Below, piece after piece: positions 57,531 to 64,000 of a DNA stretch of 64,000 nt; positions within the stretch are counted from its first letter, which is position 1; each line of letters opens with the position of its first letter. Under the pieces are notes generated by a model, which did not search any database, was not told where the DNA came from, and worked only from the letters and a program-made list of their open reading frames with translations. Both the position numbers and the translations under genes were made by a program. Origin of the DNA: Thermoflexus hugenholtzii (GTDB taxonomy: Bacteria > Chloroflexota > Anaerolineae > Thermoflexales > Thermoflexaceae); assembly GCF_018771565.1 (NCBI RefSeq), contig NZ_CP076326.1, positions 2,294,001 to 2,358,000 of the forward strand, read 5' to 3'.

Positions 57531-57861
57531 GGGGGCGGCGGGCGGTCCGAGAGCGGCGAGAACCAAGCCGCACAGCCTGAAACCGGAACCCGACCCGGAC
57601 GGGCTGGCCACCCTCAACGGCCCTACCGGGAGTTCCCCGGGAAGTGACGCCTGTGGAGATCCCTCTGGCGGCGGAACGGGCACCGCCCGGTCTACGAGCC
57701 ATGGGTCGATGAAGCAGGAAGCAGCCCGTCATGAGGTTTCGCCCCAAGCGGGTGAAATCCATGACGATGCGCTGCGGAACGGTGCGATACTCCATGGCGC
57801 ATCCCCCGCAGGAATGGTGTCCGGAAGCTCAGCGCCACGCCGCCCTCACGCCATGGCCCGC
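57531..57861. other. Gap between AKR remnant and thioesterase gene
   Basis: About 330 nt with no convincing gene. The open frame extending the AKR remnant has no family similarity that I recognise. Confidence 0.5.
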
Positions 57862-58320
57862 TCACCCGGTCCGCTCCACCCGCACGCTCTGGTCCCCGAA
57901 GGAGCCTGCTTGCGGACCGCGCGTTAGGACGGCTCGCCAGATCTCCGGGATCGTCATCACCCGGCCGGACCGATCCAGGCACAGATGTTTCGTCCAGCCG
58001 GTGGCCAGGCGCTGGCCGGTGTCGGCGTTGTAGACCGCGTAGCCGAAGGTGATCGAGCGGCTGCGGATCTCCTCCACCCATGTCCGGACGGTGACCCGAT
58101 CCCCGTAGCGGGCCGGGGCTTCGTAACGGGCGTGGGCCTCGGCCACCGCGAACAGCGCCCCGCTGCGCTCGATCTCCGCGTAGTCCGCCCCGCAGGCCCG
58201 CATATACTGGCTTCTTCCCTCCTCGAACCAGATCAGATAAGCGCTGTGATGCACCAGGCCCATCTGATCGGTCTCCGCATACCGCACGTAGAACGTCGTG
58301 GCCACCACCGGCCGATCCAC
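57862..58320 (-). CDS. Hotdog-fold acyl-CoA thioesterase (4HBT, YbgC-like)
   Basis: 152 residues. 'VRYAETDQMGLVHHSAYLIWFEEGRSQYM' has the catalytic Asp and His of the 4HBT family. Cleaves acyl-CoA or aryl-CoA thioesters; substrate unknown. Confidence 0.9.
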   Translation of the reverse strand: MDRPVVATTFYVRYAETDQMGLVHHSAYLIWFEEGRSQYMRACGADYAEIERSGALFAVAEAHARYEAPARYGDRVTVRTWVEEIRSRSITFGYAVYNADTGQRLATGWTKHLCLDRSGRVMTIPEIWRAVLTRGPQAGSFGDQSVRVERTG

Positions 58321-58446
58321 CGGGCTCCTCCTGAAGCAGGGTCATCCGGAGCATCGACGCGCGCCCGTGCGGCGGGCCTCACCGCCGCTCTTAGAGGAAT
58401 GAGAGTTCCCTCCGGGAGGAGGGAGCAGCGGCGCGGCGCCCCTCCT

Positions 58447-59535
58447 TTACGGGCCGGCCCCCCGCGAAAGCTCTCCGATCTCCCGGATGGAGAGGAAGAT
58501 CAGCAGCGCCAGCAGGAAGGCGAAGCCGATGAGATGCACCACCTGCTCCCGGCGCGGATCCAGACGCCGCCCTCGAACGGCCTCGATGAGCACGAACAGG
58601 ATCCGCCCGCCGTCCAGGGCCGGGATGGGCAGGAGGTTGGTGAAAGCGATGGCCAGGCTGATCAGGGCGATGAAGGTGAGGAACACATAGGCGGAGCCCA
58701 CCTCCACGCTGGTCCGCAGCGCCTCCCCCGCCTCTGCCCCGATGCGGACAGGGCCGGCGGGCTGGAGGACCTGGGCCGGGACCAGGCCCAGGAGGATGCG
58801 GGCCGGCAGGCTGAACAGCTGCGCCGTCAACGCCCCGAACATCACCGTCCCGCGGGCCATCGCCTCCCCGAGCCCGAACCGCTGCATCCGGCTGTAATCC
58901 GGGACCGAGGCGATGATCACCCCCATCGCGCCCTGGCCCGGCGGCGGATCCGGCCGCACGTATACGGATACTTCCTGCACGCCCTGCGCCCGCTGGATCC
59001 GCAAGGTCACCGTGCGTCCCTTCCGCTCCTGCGCCAGCCGCCGCACATCCTCGGTGCGCTCCACCGGCACGCCATCCAGCGCCAGGATGACATCCCCGGC
59101 CTGGAGCCCGGCCTGGGCGGCCGGGGAACCGGTGGCCACGCCCTCCACCCGGACCTGGGAGGAGGGCACGCCGAGCAGGAAAATCAGGATGAGCACCCCC
59201 CAGGCCAGGGCCATGTTCATCAGGGGCCCGGCGGCGAGGATCAGCAGGCGCCAGGGCCACGGCCGGGCGGCGAAGCCCTCCGGGATCCCCGGATCCTCCT
59301 CGCCCCGCAGCCGCACGAAGCCGCCGAAGGGGATCGCGTTGAGGGTGAGCAGGGTCTCCCGCCACCGGCCCAGGATCAGCAGCCGGGGTGGGAAGCCGAA
59401 CCCGAACTCCTCCACCGCCACCCCGGCCAGCTTCGCCGTCAGGAGATGCCCCAGCTCGTGGACGAAGATCAGCGGGCCCAGCGCCAGCAAGAACCCCAAA
59501 ACACCCCACGGCATCGTGATCACCGGCTCCGTCAT
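58447..59535 (-). CDS. rseP: RseP-type site-2 membrane zinc protease
   Basis: 362 residues. 'FVHELGHLLTAK' zinc site in the first helix, one PDZ domain ('GVATGSPAAQAGLQAGDVILALDGVPV'), and 'NLLPIPALDGGRI' with the third ligand. Cuts membrane-anchored anti-sigma factors or signal peptides inside the membrane. One PDZ instead of two, as in many non-proteobacterial forms. Start after GGGGGGAG. Confidence 0.93.
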   Translation of the reverse strand: MTEPVITMPWGVLGFLLALGPLIFVHELGHLLTAKLAGVAVEEFGFGFPPRLLILGRWRETLLTLNAIPFGGFVRLRGEEDPGIPEGFAARPWPWRLLILAAGPLMNMALAWGVLILIFLLGVPSSQVRVEGVATGSPAAQAGLQAGDVILALDGVPVERTEDVRRLAQERKGRTVTLRIQRAQGVQEVSVYVRPDPPPGQGAMGVIIASVPDYSRMQRFGLGEAMARGTVMFGALTAQLFSLPARILLGLVPAQVLQPAGPVRIGAEAGEALRTSVEVGSAYVFLTFIALISLAIAFTNLLPIPALDGGRILFVLIEAVRGRRLDPRREQVVHLIGFAFLLALLIFLSIREIGELSRGAGP

Positions 59536-59577
59536 CGCTCCCCCCAATCGAAGTTCCCCGCCGGATACGACCTTCCC

Positions 59578-60144
59578 TCAGGTCTCGCCGAGGATCTGAT
59601 CCACGGGGACGTGCAGGTCCGGCAGCTGGAGCGGCGTGATGACCTCCCCCCGCCCCACCACCCGCACCTCTCGATATCCCTCTCCCTCCGGCCCCCGATA
59701 CACCTCCACCACGCCCCGCCCAAGATCCACCACCCACACCTCAACCACCCCATACCGCGCATACAGCGGCACCTTCACCCCCCGATCATACCCGGCCGAA
59801 TGCTCCGCCACCTCCACGATCAGCAACACATCCTCCGGCCCCGGATGCTCCGAAGCGTAGAAATCCTCCCGCGGCCGCAGCAACGCCACATCCGGCTGCG
59901 GCTCCGAACGCCGCCCCAAACGAATGGGGTTCTGAACGCTGACGATGGCGCGCCCACCAACTCGTTGGGAGAACCAGTGGCTGATCCGGTTGACGCACCC
60001 AGCGTGCCGGCTTCCGATGGGGCTCATCTCGACGATCTCTCCCTCGATGAGTTCCACCCGGTCATCCTCGGAGAGGATCCCCGCCTCCGCCATCCGGTGA
60101 TACTCCTCCACCGTGAACAGACGCTTCAGCAACTCCACCCCCAT
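59578..60144 (-). CDS. Uma2-family endonuclease-fold protein, pair member 1
   Basis: 188 residues. 'QPDVALL', 'LLIVEVAEHSAG' and 'YDRGVKVPLY' supply the PD-(D/E)xK Asp, Glu and Lys. The N-terminal part 'KRLFTVEEYHRMAEAGIL' is shared with the neighbour, while 'CVNRISHWFSQRVGG' is specific. It lies 15 nt after its paralogue. Confidence 0.87.
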   Translation of the reverse strand: MGVELLKRLFTVEEYHRMAEAGILSEDDRVELIEGEIVEMSPIGSRHAGCVNRISHWFSQRVGGRAIVSVQNPIRLGRRSEPQPDVALLRPREDFYASEHPGPEDVLLIVEVAEHSAGYDRGVKVPLYARYGVVEVWVVDLGRGVVEVYRGPEGEGYREVRVVGRGEVITPLQLPDLHVPVDQILGET

Positions 60145-60159
60145 CGTTCCCCCTTTCCC

Positions 60160-60732
60160 TCAGGAGGTCTCACCGAGGATCTGGTCCACGGGGACGTGCA
60201 GGTCCGGCAGCTGGAGCGGCGTGATGACCTCCCCCCGCCCCACCACCCGCACCTCTCGATATCCCTCTCCCTCCGGCCCCCGATACACCTCCACCACGCC
60301 CCGCCCAAGATCCACCACCCACACCTCAACCACCCCATACCGCGCATACAGCGGCACCTTCACCCCCCGATCATACCCGGCCGAATGCTCCGCCACCTCC
60401 ACGATCAGCAGCACATCCTCCGGCCCCGGATGCTCCGAAGCGTAGAAGTCCTCCCGCGGCCGCAGCAACGCCACATCCGGCTGCGGCTCCGAACGCCGCC
60501 CCAGACGGATGGGATCCTGGACGCTCAGGATCGCCCGGCCGGCCACCTGAGCCGGCAGGAACAGGTTCAGGAGGCGCTTCACTGCCGCCGCGTGCCGGCT
60601 TCCGATGGGGCTCATCTCGACGATCTCCCCCTCGATGAGTTCCACCCGGTCATCCTCGGAGAGGATCCCCGCCTCCGCCATCCGGTGATACTCCTCCACT
60701 GTGAACAGACGCCGCTCCACGCGAACATCCAT
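60160..60732 (-). CDS. Uma2-family endonuclease-fold protein, pair member 2
   Basis: 190 residues. The C-terminal half is identical in protein to the neighbour from 'RRSEPQPDVALLRPRE' to 'VPVDQILGET', and almost identical in DNA, showing recent duplication or gene conversion. It belongs to a different Uma2 subgroup from the trio at 44.6-46.3 kb. Confidence 0.87.
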   Translation of the reverse strand: MDVRVERRLFTVEEYHRMAEAGILSEDDRVELIEGEIVEMSPIGSRHAAAVKRLLNLFLPAQVAGRAILSVQDPIRLGRRSEPQPDVALLRPREDFYASEHPGPEDVLLIVEVAEHSAGYDRGVKVPLYARYGVVEVWVVDLGRGVVEVYRGPEGEGYREVRVVGRGEVITPLQLPDLHVPVDQILGETS

Positions 60733-60744
60733 AGGGACCTCCTT

Positions 60745-61734
60745 TCATGGGCCTCCCTCGGGCGGCAGGATTCGGGCCCCGCCGCCGGGGCCGCTGCGCA
60801 GCACCCGAAGCACCCCGGGCACCCTCTGGGCCCGCCGGGCCACCTCCTCCACGGCCTCCGCGGGGCAGAGCAGATGGACGTTCGGTCCGGCGTCCAGGGT
60901 GAAGGCCACCGGCAGCCCCTCCTCCCGCCAGCGACGGGCTGCCTGCAACACGATCAGAGTGGCCGGCTCCCAGTAGAACAGGGGCGGTCGGGAGGTCATC
61001 ATCACCGCGTGCATCCAGATGGCGTCCGTCTCCACGATCTCCGCCAGGGCCTCGAAGTCCCGCCGCAGCACGGCCTCCCGACAGCGGGCCACCCGCTCCG
61101 GCGCGGTCGCCACCCGCGGTCCATGAAGGGGGCTGGTGGCCGCCCGGCGGTGCCCCTCGCTGGACCCCACCGCCTTGTGCTGCTCGCTGACCACAGCGAT
61201 CACGTCCCACAGGTCCCAGTGCTCCGGTGGGGCCACGCTATAAGCATAGGAATCCTCATGGTGCTCGCCGGCCACCCACTCCACGAATCCTGGGGGCACC
61301 GAACGGCACGCCGAACCGGAGCCCAGGCGGGCGAGGGTGGACAGGTCTCGCTCGGAGAGCCGCAGATCCAGGGCGGCGGACGCCGCAGCGGCCAGGGCGG
61401 CGAAGGCCGCCGCCGAGGAGGCCAGCCCCACGCCGGGCGGGATGTCCGTGATGGACTCCACCACGGCGCGGCCCCGGAACCCGGCCATCCTTCGCACGTG
61501 ATCCAGGAACGCCGAGACCCGTTCCCGAGCCGGCCCCTCCACCGGCACGCCGTTCACGAACAGGAGATCCAGCCCTTCTTCTTCCTGGAATGTCACCGTG
61601 GTGATCGTGCGCAACCCTCCCAGGTTCATAGAGAACGAGGGATTGGCCGGGAGCCGGAGGCGCTCATCCCGGTTCCCCCAGTATTTCACGAAGGCGATGT
61701 TCGGGTGGGCCAGGGCGGTGGCGCGACGCGCCAT
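60745..61734 (-). CDS. mvaD: Diphosphomevalonate decarboxylase
   Basis: 329 residues. GHMP fold: 'NIAFVKYWGNRDERLRLPANPSFSMNL', ATP loop 'PPGVGLASSAAAFAALA', 'GSGSACRSV'. Produces isopentenyl diphosphate in the mevalonate pathway, which some Chloroflexota use. Linked by 12 nt to the Uma2 pair downstream. Confidence 0.94.
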   Translation of the reverse strand: MARRATALAHPNIAFVKYWGNRDERLRLPANPSFSMNLGGLRTITTVTFQEEEGLDLLFVNGVPVEGPARERVSAFLDHVRRMAGFRGRAVVESITDIPPGVGLASSAAAFAALAAAASAALDLRLSERDLSTLARLGSGSACRSVPPGFVEWVAGEHHEDSYAYSVAPPEHWDLWDVIAVVSEQHKAVGSSEGHRRAATSPLHGPRVATAPERVARCREAVLRRDFEALAEIVETDAIWMHAVMMTSRPPLFYWEPATLIVLQAARRWREEGLPVAFTLDAGPNVHLLCPAEAVEEVARRAQRVPGVLRVLRSGPGGGARILPPEGGP

Positions 61735-61815
61735 CTCCCGCGTCCGTCGAGCTGAGATCCGTCGCCTCAGTCTAACATCATCCCGGCCGGGGGCTCAAAC
61801 TTCCGCCGGCCGCCG

Positions 61816-63201
61816 CTACTCCAGGGGGATCCCGGGAAGCAGGATGGAGGAGGCAAGGGGGAGGATCCCGCATGTCACCATAATCTCTTCATCGCCAAAC
61901 CGGGTATCGCTCCACGCTGCGCAGATGCGATCCCCCCGGACATCCAGACCCCAGTAATCCCCGGGCGCCGGGCTGATGGGCGGCACAGCCTGATTCAGAT
62001 CGAAGGAGCGCGTGCTCACCCGGAAGGGCAGGCTCCAGGTCCGCCCGCCGTCCGGAGAGTAAGCATAGAAGGCATCGAAAAGCCGGTTCCGGGGATCCCC
62101 GCGGCGGTCCAGCCAGAACAGATGCACCCATCCCCGCGCGTCCGTCCGCACGATGGGATGGGCGGCGTCTCCTGGGGCGGCGAAAGGCCGGCTCAGCGTC
62201 CAGGTGCGACCGCCGTCCTCGCTGCGGGCGAAGGCCACCTCCGTGCCCATGGCCTCCTGAGGGGATCCCTCCGTCCAGGCCACATACAGCCGGGCCGGAT
62301 CCCGGGGGTCCGCCGCGGCGCTGGGCAGCGTGTAAAGCCGCCACCGATCGTAAGCGCGGACAGGGCTGGGGGGCTGAAGGACCGGAGCGACATTCCGCGG
62401 AGCGGAGAAGGAAGCCCCTCCATCAAAGGACGTGACCACCCGAATCCATCCGGGCGTGGTGGGCGACATCGGCTCCACGTAGAAAAGATGAACGGCCCCA
62501 TCGGCCCCCACCACCGGCATGGCCCCCTGCACCCCCTCCCCCTCGGCCGCGGTCACCGGGCGGGACCATGAAAGGCCGCCGTCTTCGGAGCGGACCACCC
62601 ACAGCACGTCGGCGTGCATGGGCCGCCAGGCCACATACAGGCGCCCGTAGTAGGGGCTGGTGGGATGGGCGTCGCGGGCCAACCAGGGCTTATCATCGAG
62701 GATCGTCGATGGATCCGAGATGATCGTCACAGCGTCCCGCCAGGTGCGCCCCCCGTCATCGGACCAGGTCAGGAACAACCCGTGATGGCGGTAAGCGGGC
62801 GTCCCGGCGCCCAGGGCCAGCACGTAGAAACGCCCTTCTTCTGTAGCCAGGGCGACCGGATCGCTCTGGCGGGTGATGGTGGGGGGCAGGCCGGGGAAGG
62901 GGATCTGGATCGGCCAGGAGCGTCCTCCGTCAAAGGAAACGTAGATCCAGACCTCACGGGTGATGTCCTGGGTGCGGCGGAAGTCCTTGGCTGCCACCAC
63001 CAGATTTCGGAGGTCGCGGGGGTGGATGGCCAGGCTGGGTTCCTGCTGGGCGAAGCCGCTCCGATCGGTGTTGGCCACCGTGTTGGGACCCCACAGGGGC
63101 GGCGGGAGCATCGTGGCCTCCCCCTCCGCCCGGCGCATCGCGAGAAGCAGGCCCAGAAACAGAACAGCTCCCCCCAGCCCGGCCTTCAGCCATCGAAGCA
63201 C
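61816..63201 (-). CDS. Secreted BNR/Asp-box repeat protein (sialidase-like propeller)
   Basis: 461 residues. N-terminal signal-like helix, then at least four Asp boxes of the S-x-D-G-G-x-x-W type ('SFDGGRSW', 'SDDGGRTW', 'SEDGGLSW', 'SEDGGRTW', 'SPDGGRTW'), forming a beta-propeller. Catalytic residues of true sialidases are not evident. Likely binds or degrades surface glycans, otherwise unknown. Confidence 0.82.
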   Translation of the reverse strand: MLRWLKAGLGGAVLFLGLLLAMRRAEGEATMLPPPLWGPNTVANTDRSGFAQQEPSLAIHPRDLRNLVVAAKDFRRTQDITREVWIYVSFDGGRSWPIQIPFPGLPPTITRQSDPVALATEEGRFYVLALGAGTPAYRHHGLFLTWSDDGGRTWRDAVTIISDPSTILDDKPWLARDAHPTSPYYGRLYVAWRPMHADVLWVVRSEDGGLSWSRPVTAAEGEGVQGAMPVVGADGAVHLFYVEPMSPTTPGWIRVVTSFDGGASFSAPRNVAPVLQPPSPVRAYDRWRLYTLPSAAADPRDPARLYVAWTEGSPQEAMGTEVAFARSEDGGRTWTLSRPFAAPGDAAHPIVRTDARGWVHLFWLDRRGDPRNRLFDAFYAYSPDGGRTWSLPFRVSTRSFDLNQAVPPISPAPGDYWGLDVRGDRICAAWSDTRFGDEEIMVTCGILPLASSILLPGIPLE

Positions 63202-63349
63202 GCGTCATCCTCCCTTCGAGGTCATCCATCATTCCCCAATTTCATCATACGACGGATCTTTTCGGATCCCGGAGGCCGAAGGGACATCCTCCGGCGCGTC
63301 CCTTCGCGAGGGCTTATCATGGAGGTGGATCTTCCACAGGGGGATCGGC

Positions 63350-64000
63350 ATGGCTGAGATCGAGCTCATGGAAGCCCTGCCTTCGCCCACGCGGTTCCTT
63401 CAGGCAATAGGGGTTCCGCTTCCCATCCGGGCTGAGCTCGAGGAGCTGGAGGCTTGGTGGGAGGCGGAGGGGAAGGCCATCTCCGCGATGATCGATCGCA
63501 TGGGCACGCCGTGGCTGCGCGCTTACGACCGCTTCGGCCACCGCATCGATGAGATCCTCTACCCGCCGGATTACCGGCGGATGCTCCTGCAGGGCTACCG
63601 GGCCGGCGCGGTCTGGCGGGCCTTCGAAGGGGAAGGGCTCGCCGCGACGTTCCTCATCGGATATGTAACAGCCTTCTATGACGCAGGCCTTTACTGCCCC
63701 TACACCGTCTCTCTGGCCACCGCCCTGGCCCTGCGCAAATACGGCGATCCCGCGCTTCAGGCGCGCTTCCTCCCACCTCTGCTCCGGCGGGACGGCGAGG
63801 TCTGGCAGGGCGCCACCTGGATGACCGAGGCCGGCGGCGGCTCGGATCTGGGGGCAACCGTGGAGACCGTCGCCCGGTCTGAAGGCGGACACTGGCGGCT
63901 GACGGGGGAGAAGTATTTCGCCAGCAACGCCGGGGCGGAGCTGGCCGTGGTCGCCGCCCGGCCTGAGGGCGCCCCCCGCACCGTCCGCGGCCTCGCCCTC
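63350..64000 (+). CDS. Acyl-CoA dehydrogenase, AidB-like, cut by window edge
   Basis: 217 codons seen, running off the right edge. N-terminal helical domain, then FAD/substrate motif 'WMTEAGGGSDLGAT' and 'RLTGEKYFASNAGAELAVVAARPEG', typical of the AidB/acyl-CoA dehydrogenase group. Oxidises acyl-CoA or protects DNA in AidB; not decidable from the fragment. Confidence 0.85.
   Translation, partial: MAEIELMEALPSPTRFLQAIGVPLPIRAELEELEAWWEAEGKAISAMIDRMGTPWLRAYDRFGHRIDEILYPPDYRRMLLQGYRAGAVWRAFEGEGLAATFLIGYVTAFYDAGLYCPYTVSLATALALRKYGDPALQARFLPPLLRRDGEVWQGATWMTEAGGGSDLGATVETVARSEGGHWRLTGEKYFASNAGAELAVVAARPEGAPRTVRGLAL

Noticed and set aside
57985-61755. A 1256-codon plus-strand open frame
   Set aside because: It is antisense to rseP, the Uma2 pair and mvaD, has His/Pro/Arg-rich low-complexity translation and repeats only because the Uma2 genes repeat. 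The minus-strand genes have family motifs and ribosome sites.

Overview
The window is GC-rich, densely packed DNA from what looks like a thermophilic member of the Chloroflexota (Anaerolineae/Thermoflexia-like). This is an inference from the mix of genes: a B-type (ba3) heme-copper oxidase with a tiny subunit IIa, a mevalonate-pathway diphosphomevalonate decarboxylase, a single-chain alpha-beta glycyl-tRNA synthetase, an RNase J instead of an RNase E, many Uma2-family genes, and a codon bias strongly towards G/C. No 16S rRNA gene is present to confirm it.

Layout. 1-1.1 kb: a TnpB-type transposon nuclease cut by the window edge. 1.2-6.5 kb: moeA, then tryptophanase with a DMT exporter, then a P-loop kinase paired with an unknown protein. 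6.46-6.70 kb: a small stand-alone transcription unit (promoter, 22-codon ORF inside competing hairpins, terminator). 6.8-12 kb: principal sigma factor and YceD-like protein, a cNMP-binding/PH-domain membrane protein, and an FAD oxidoreductase. 12-16.7 kb: a TPR protein, an ArsR regulator, a polyprenol-phosphate glycosyltransferase, a UbiX-like protein, a BtuF-like protein and a cyanophycinase-like protein. 16.8-21.2 kb: a GntR/SIS pair and a large GT39-type membrane glycosyltransferase. 21.2-24.5 kb: ftsH interrupted by a 442-residue intein. 25-30 kb: tRNA-Leu, a DUF2085 protein, an MBL hydrolase, a two-component system and two exported DUF5666 proteins. 30.2-35.3 kb: Rrf2 regulator, ba3 oxidase with a CBS protein inserted in the operon, then Sco, PCuAC and cytochrome c for copper/heme delivery. 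35.4-44.5 kb: tRNA-Gln, an HpcH-type aldolase, RNase J with a structured leader, a DUF1028 protein, a YqeC-MocA fusion, a NagD-type phosphatase and a beta-mannosidase. 44.6-46.3 kb: three tandem Uma2 genes. 46.8-52.3 kb: two OsmC paralogues, a MetE-like protein and glycyl-tRNA synthetase. 52.3-57.5 kb: two decaying toxin-antitoxin loci around a polysaccharide-synthesis group, plus an aldo/keto reductase remnant. 57.9-64 kb: thioesterase, RseP protease, two more Uma2 genes, mevalonate decarboxylase, a BNR-repeat protein and the start of an acyl-CoA dehydrogenase.

The most coherent physiology is aerobic respiration at low oxygen (ba3 oxidase plus dedicated copper chaperones), molybdenum-cofactor maturation for hydroxylase enzymes (moeA, YqeC-MocA), and cell-surface glycan synthesis. 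The most unusual items are the 6.5-kb micro-ORF with mutually exclusive hairpins that hide or expose its ribosome binding site, the FtsH intein, a four-copy roughly 75-bp inverted-repeat element (two copies with clear target duplications), and a hairpin followed by a T tract in the RNase J leader.
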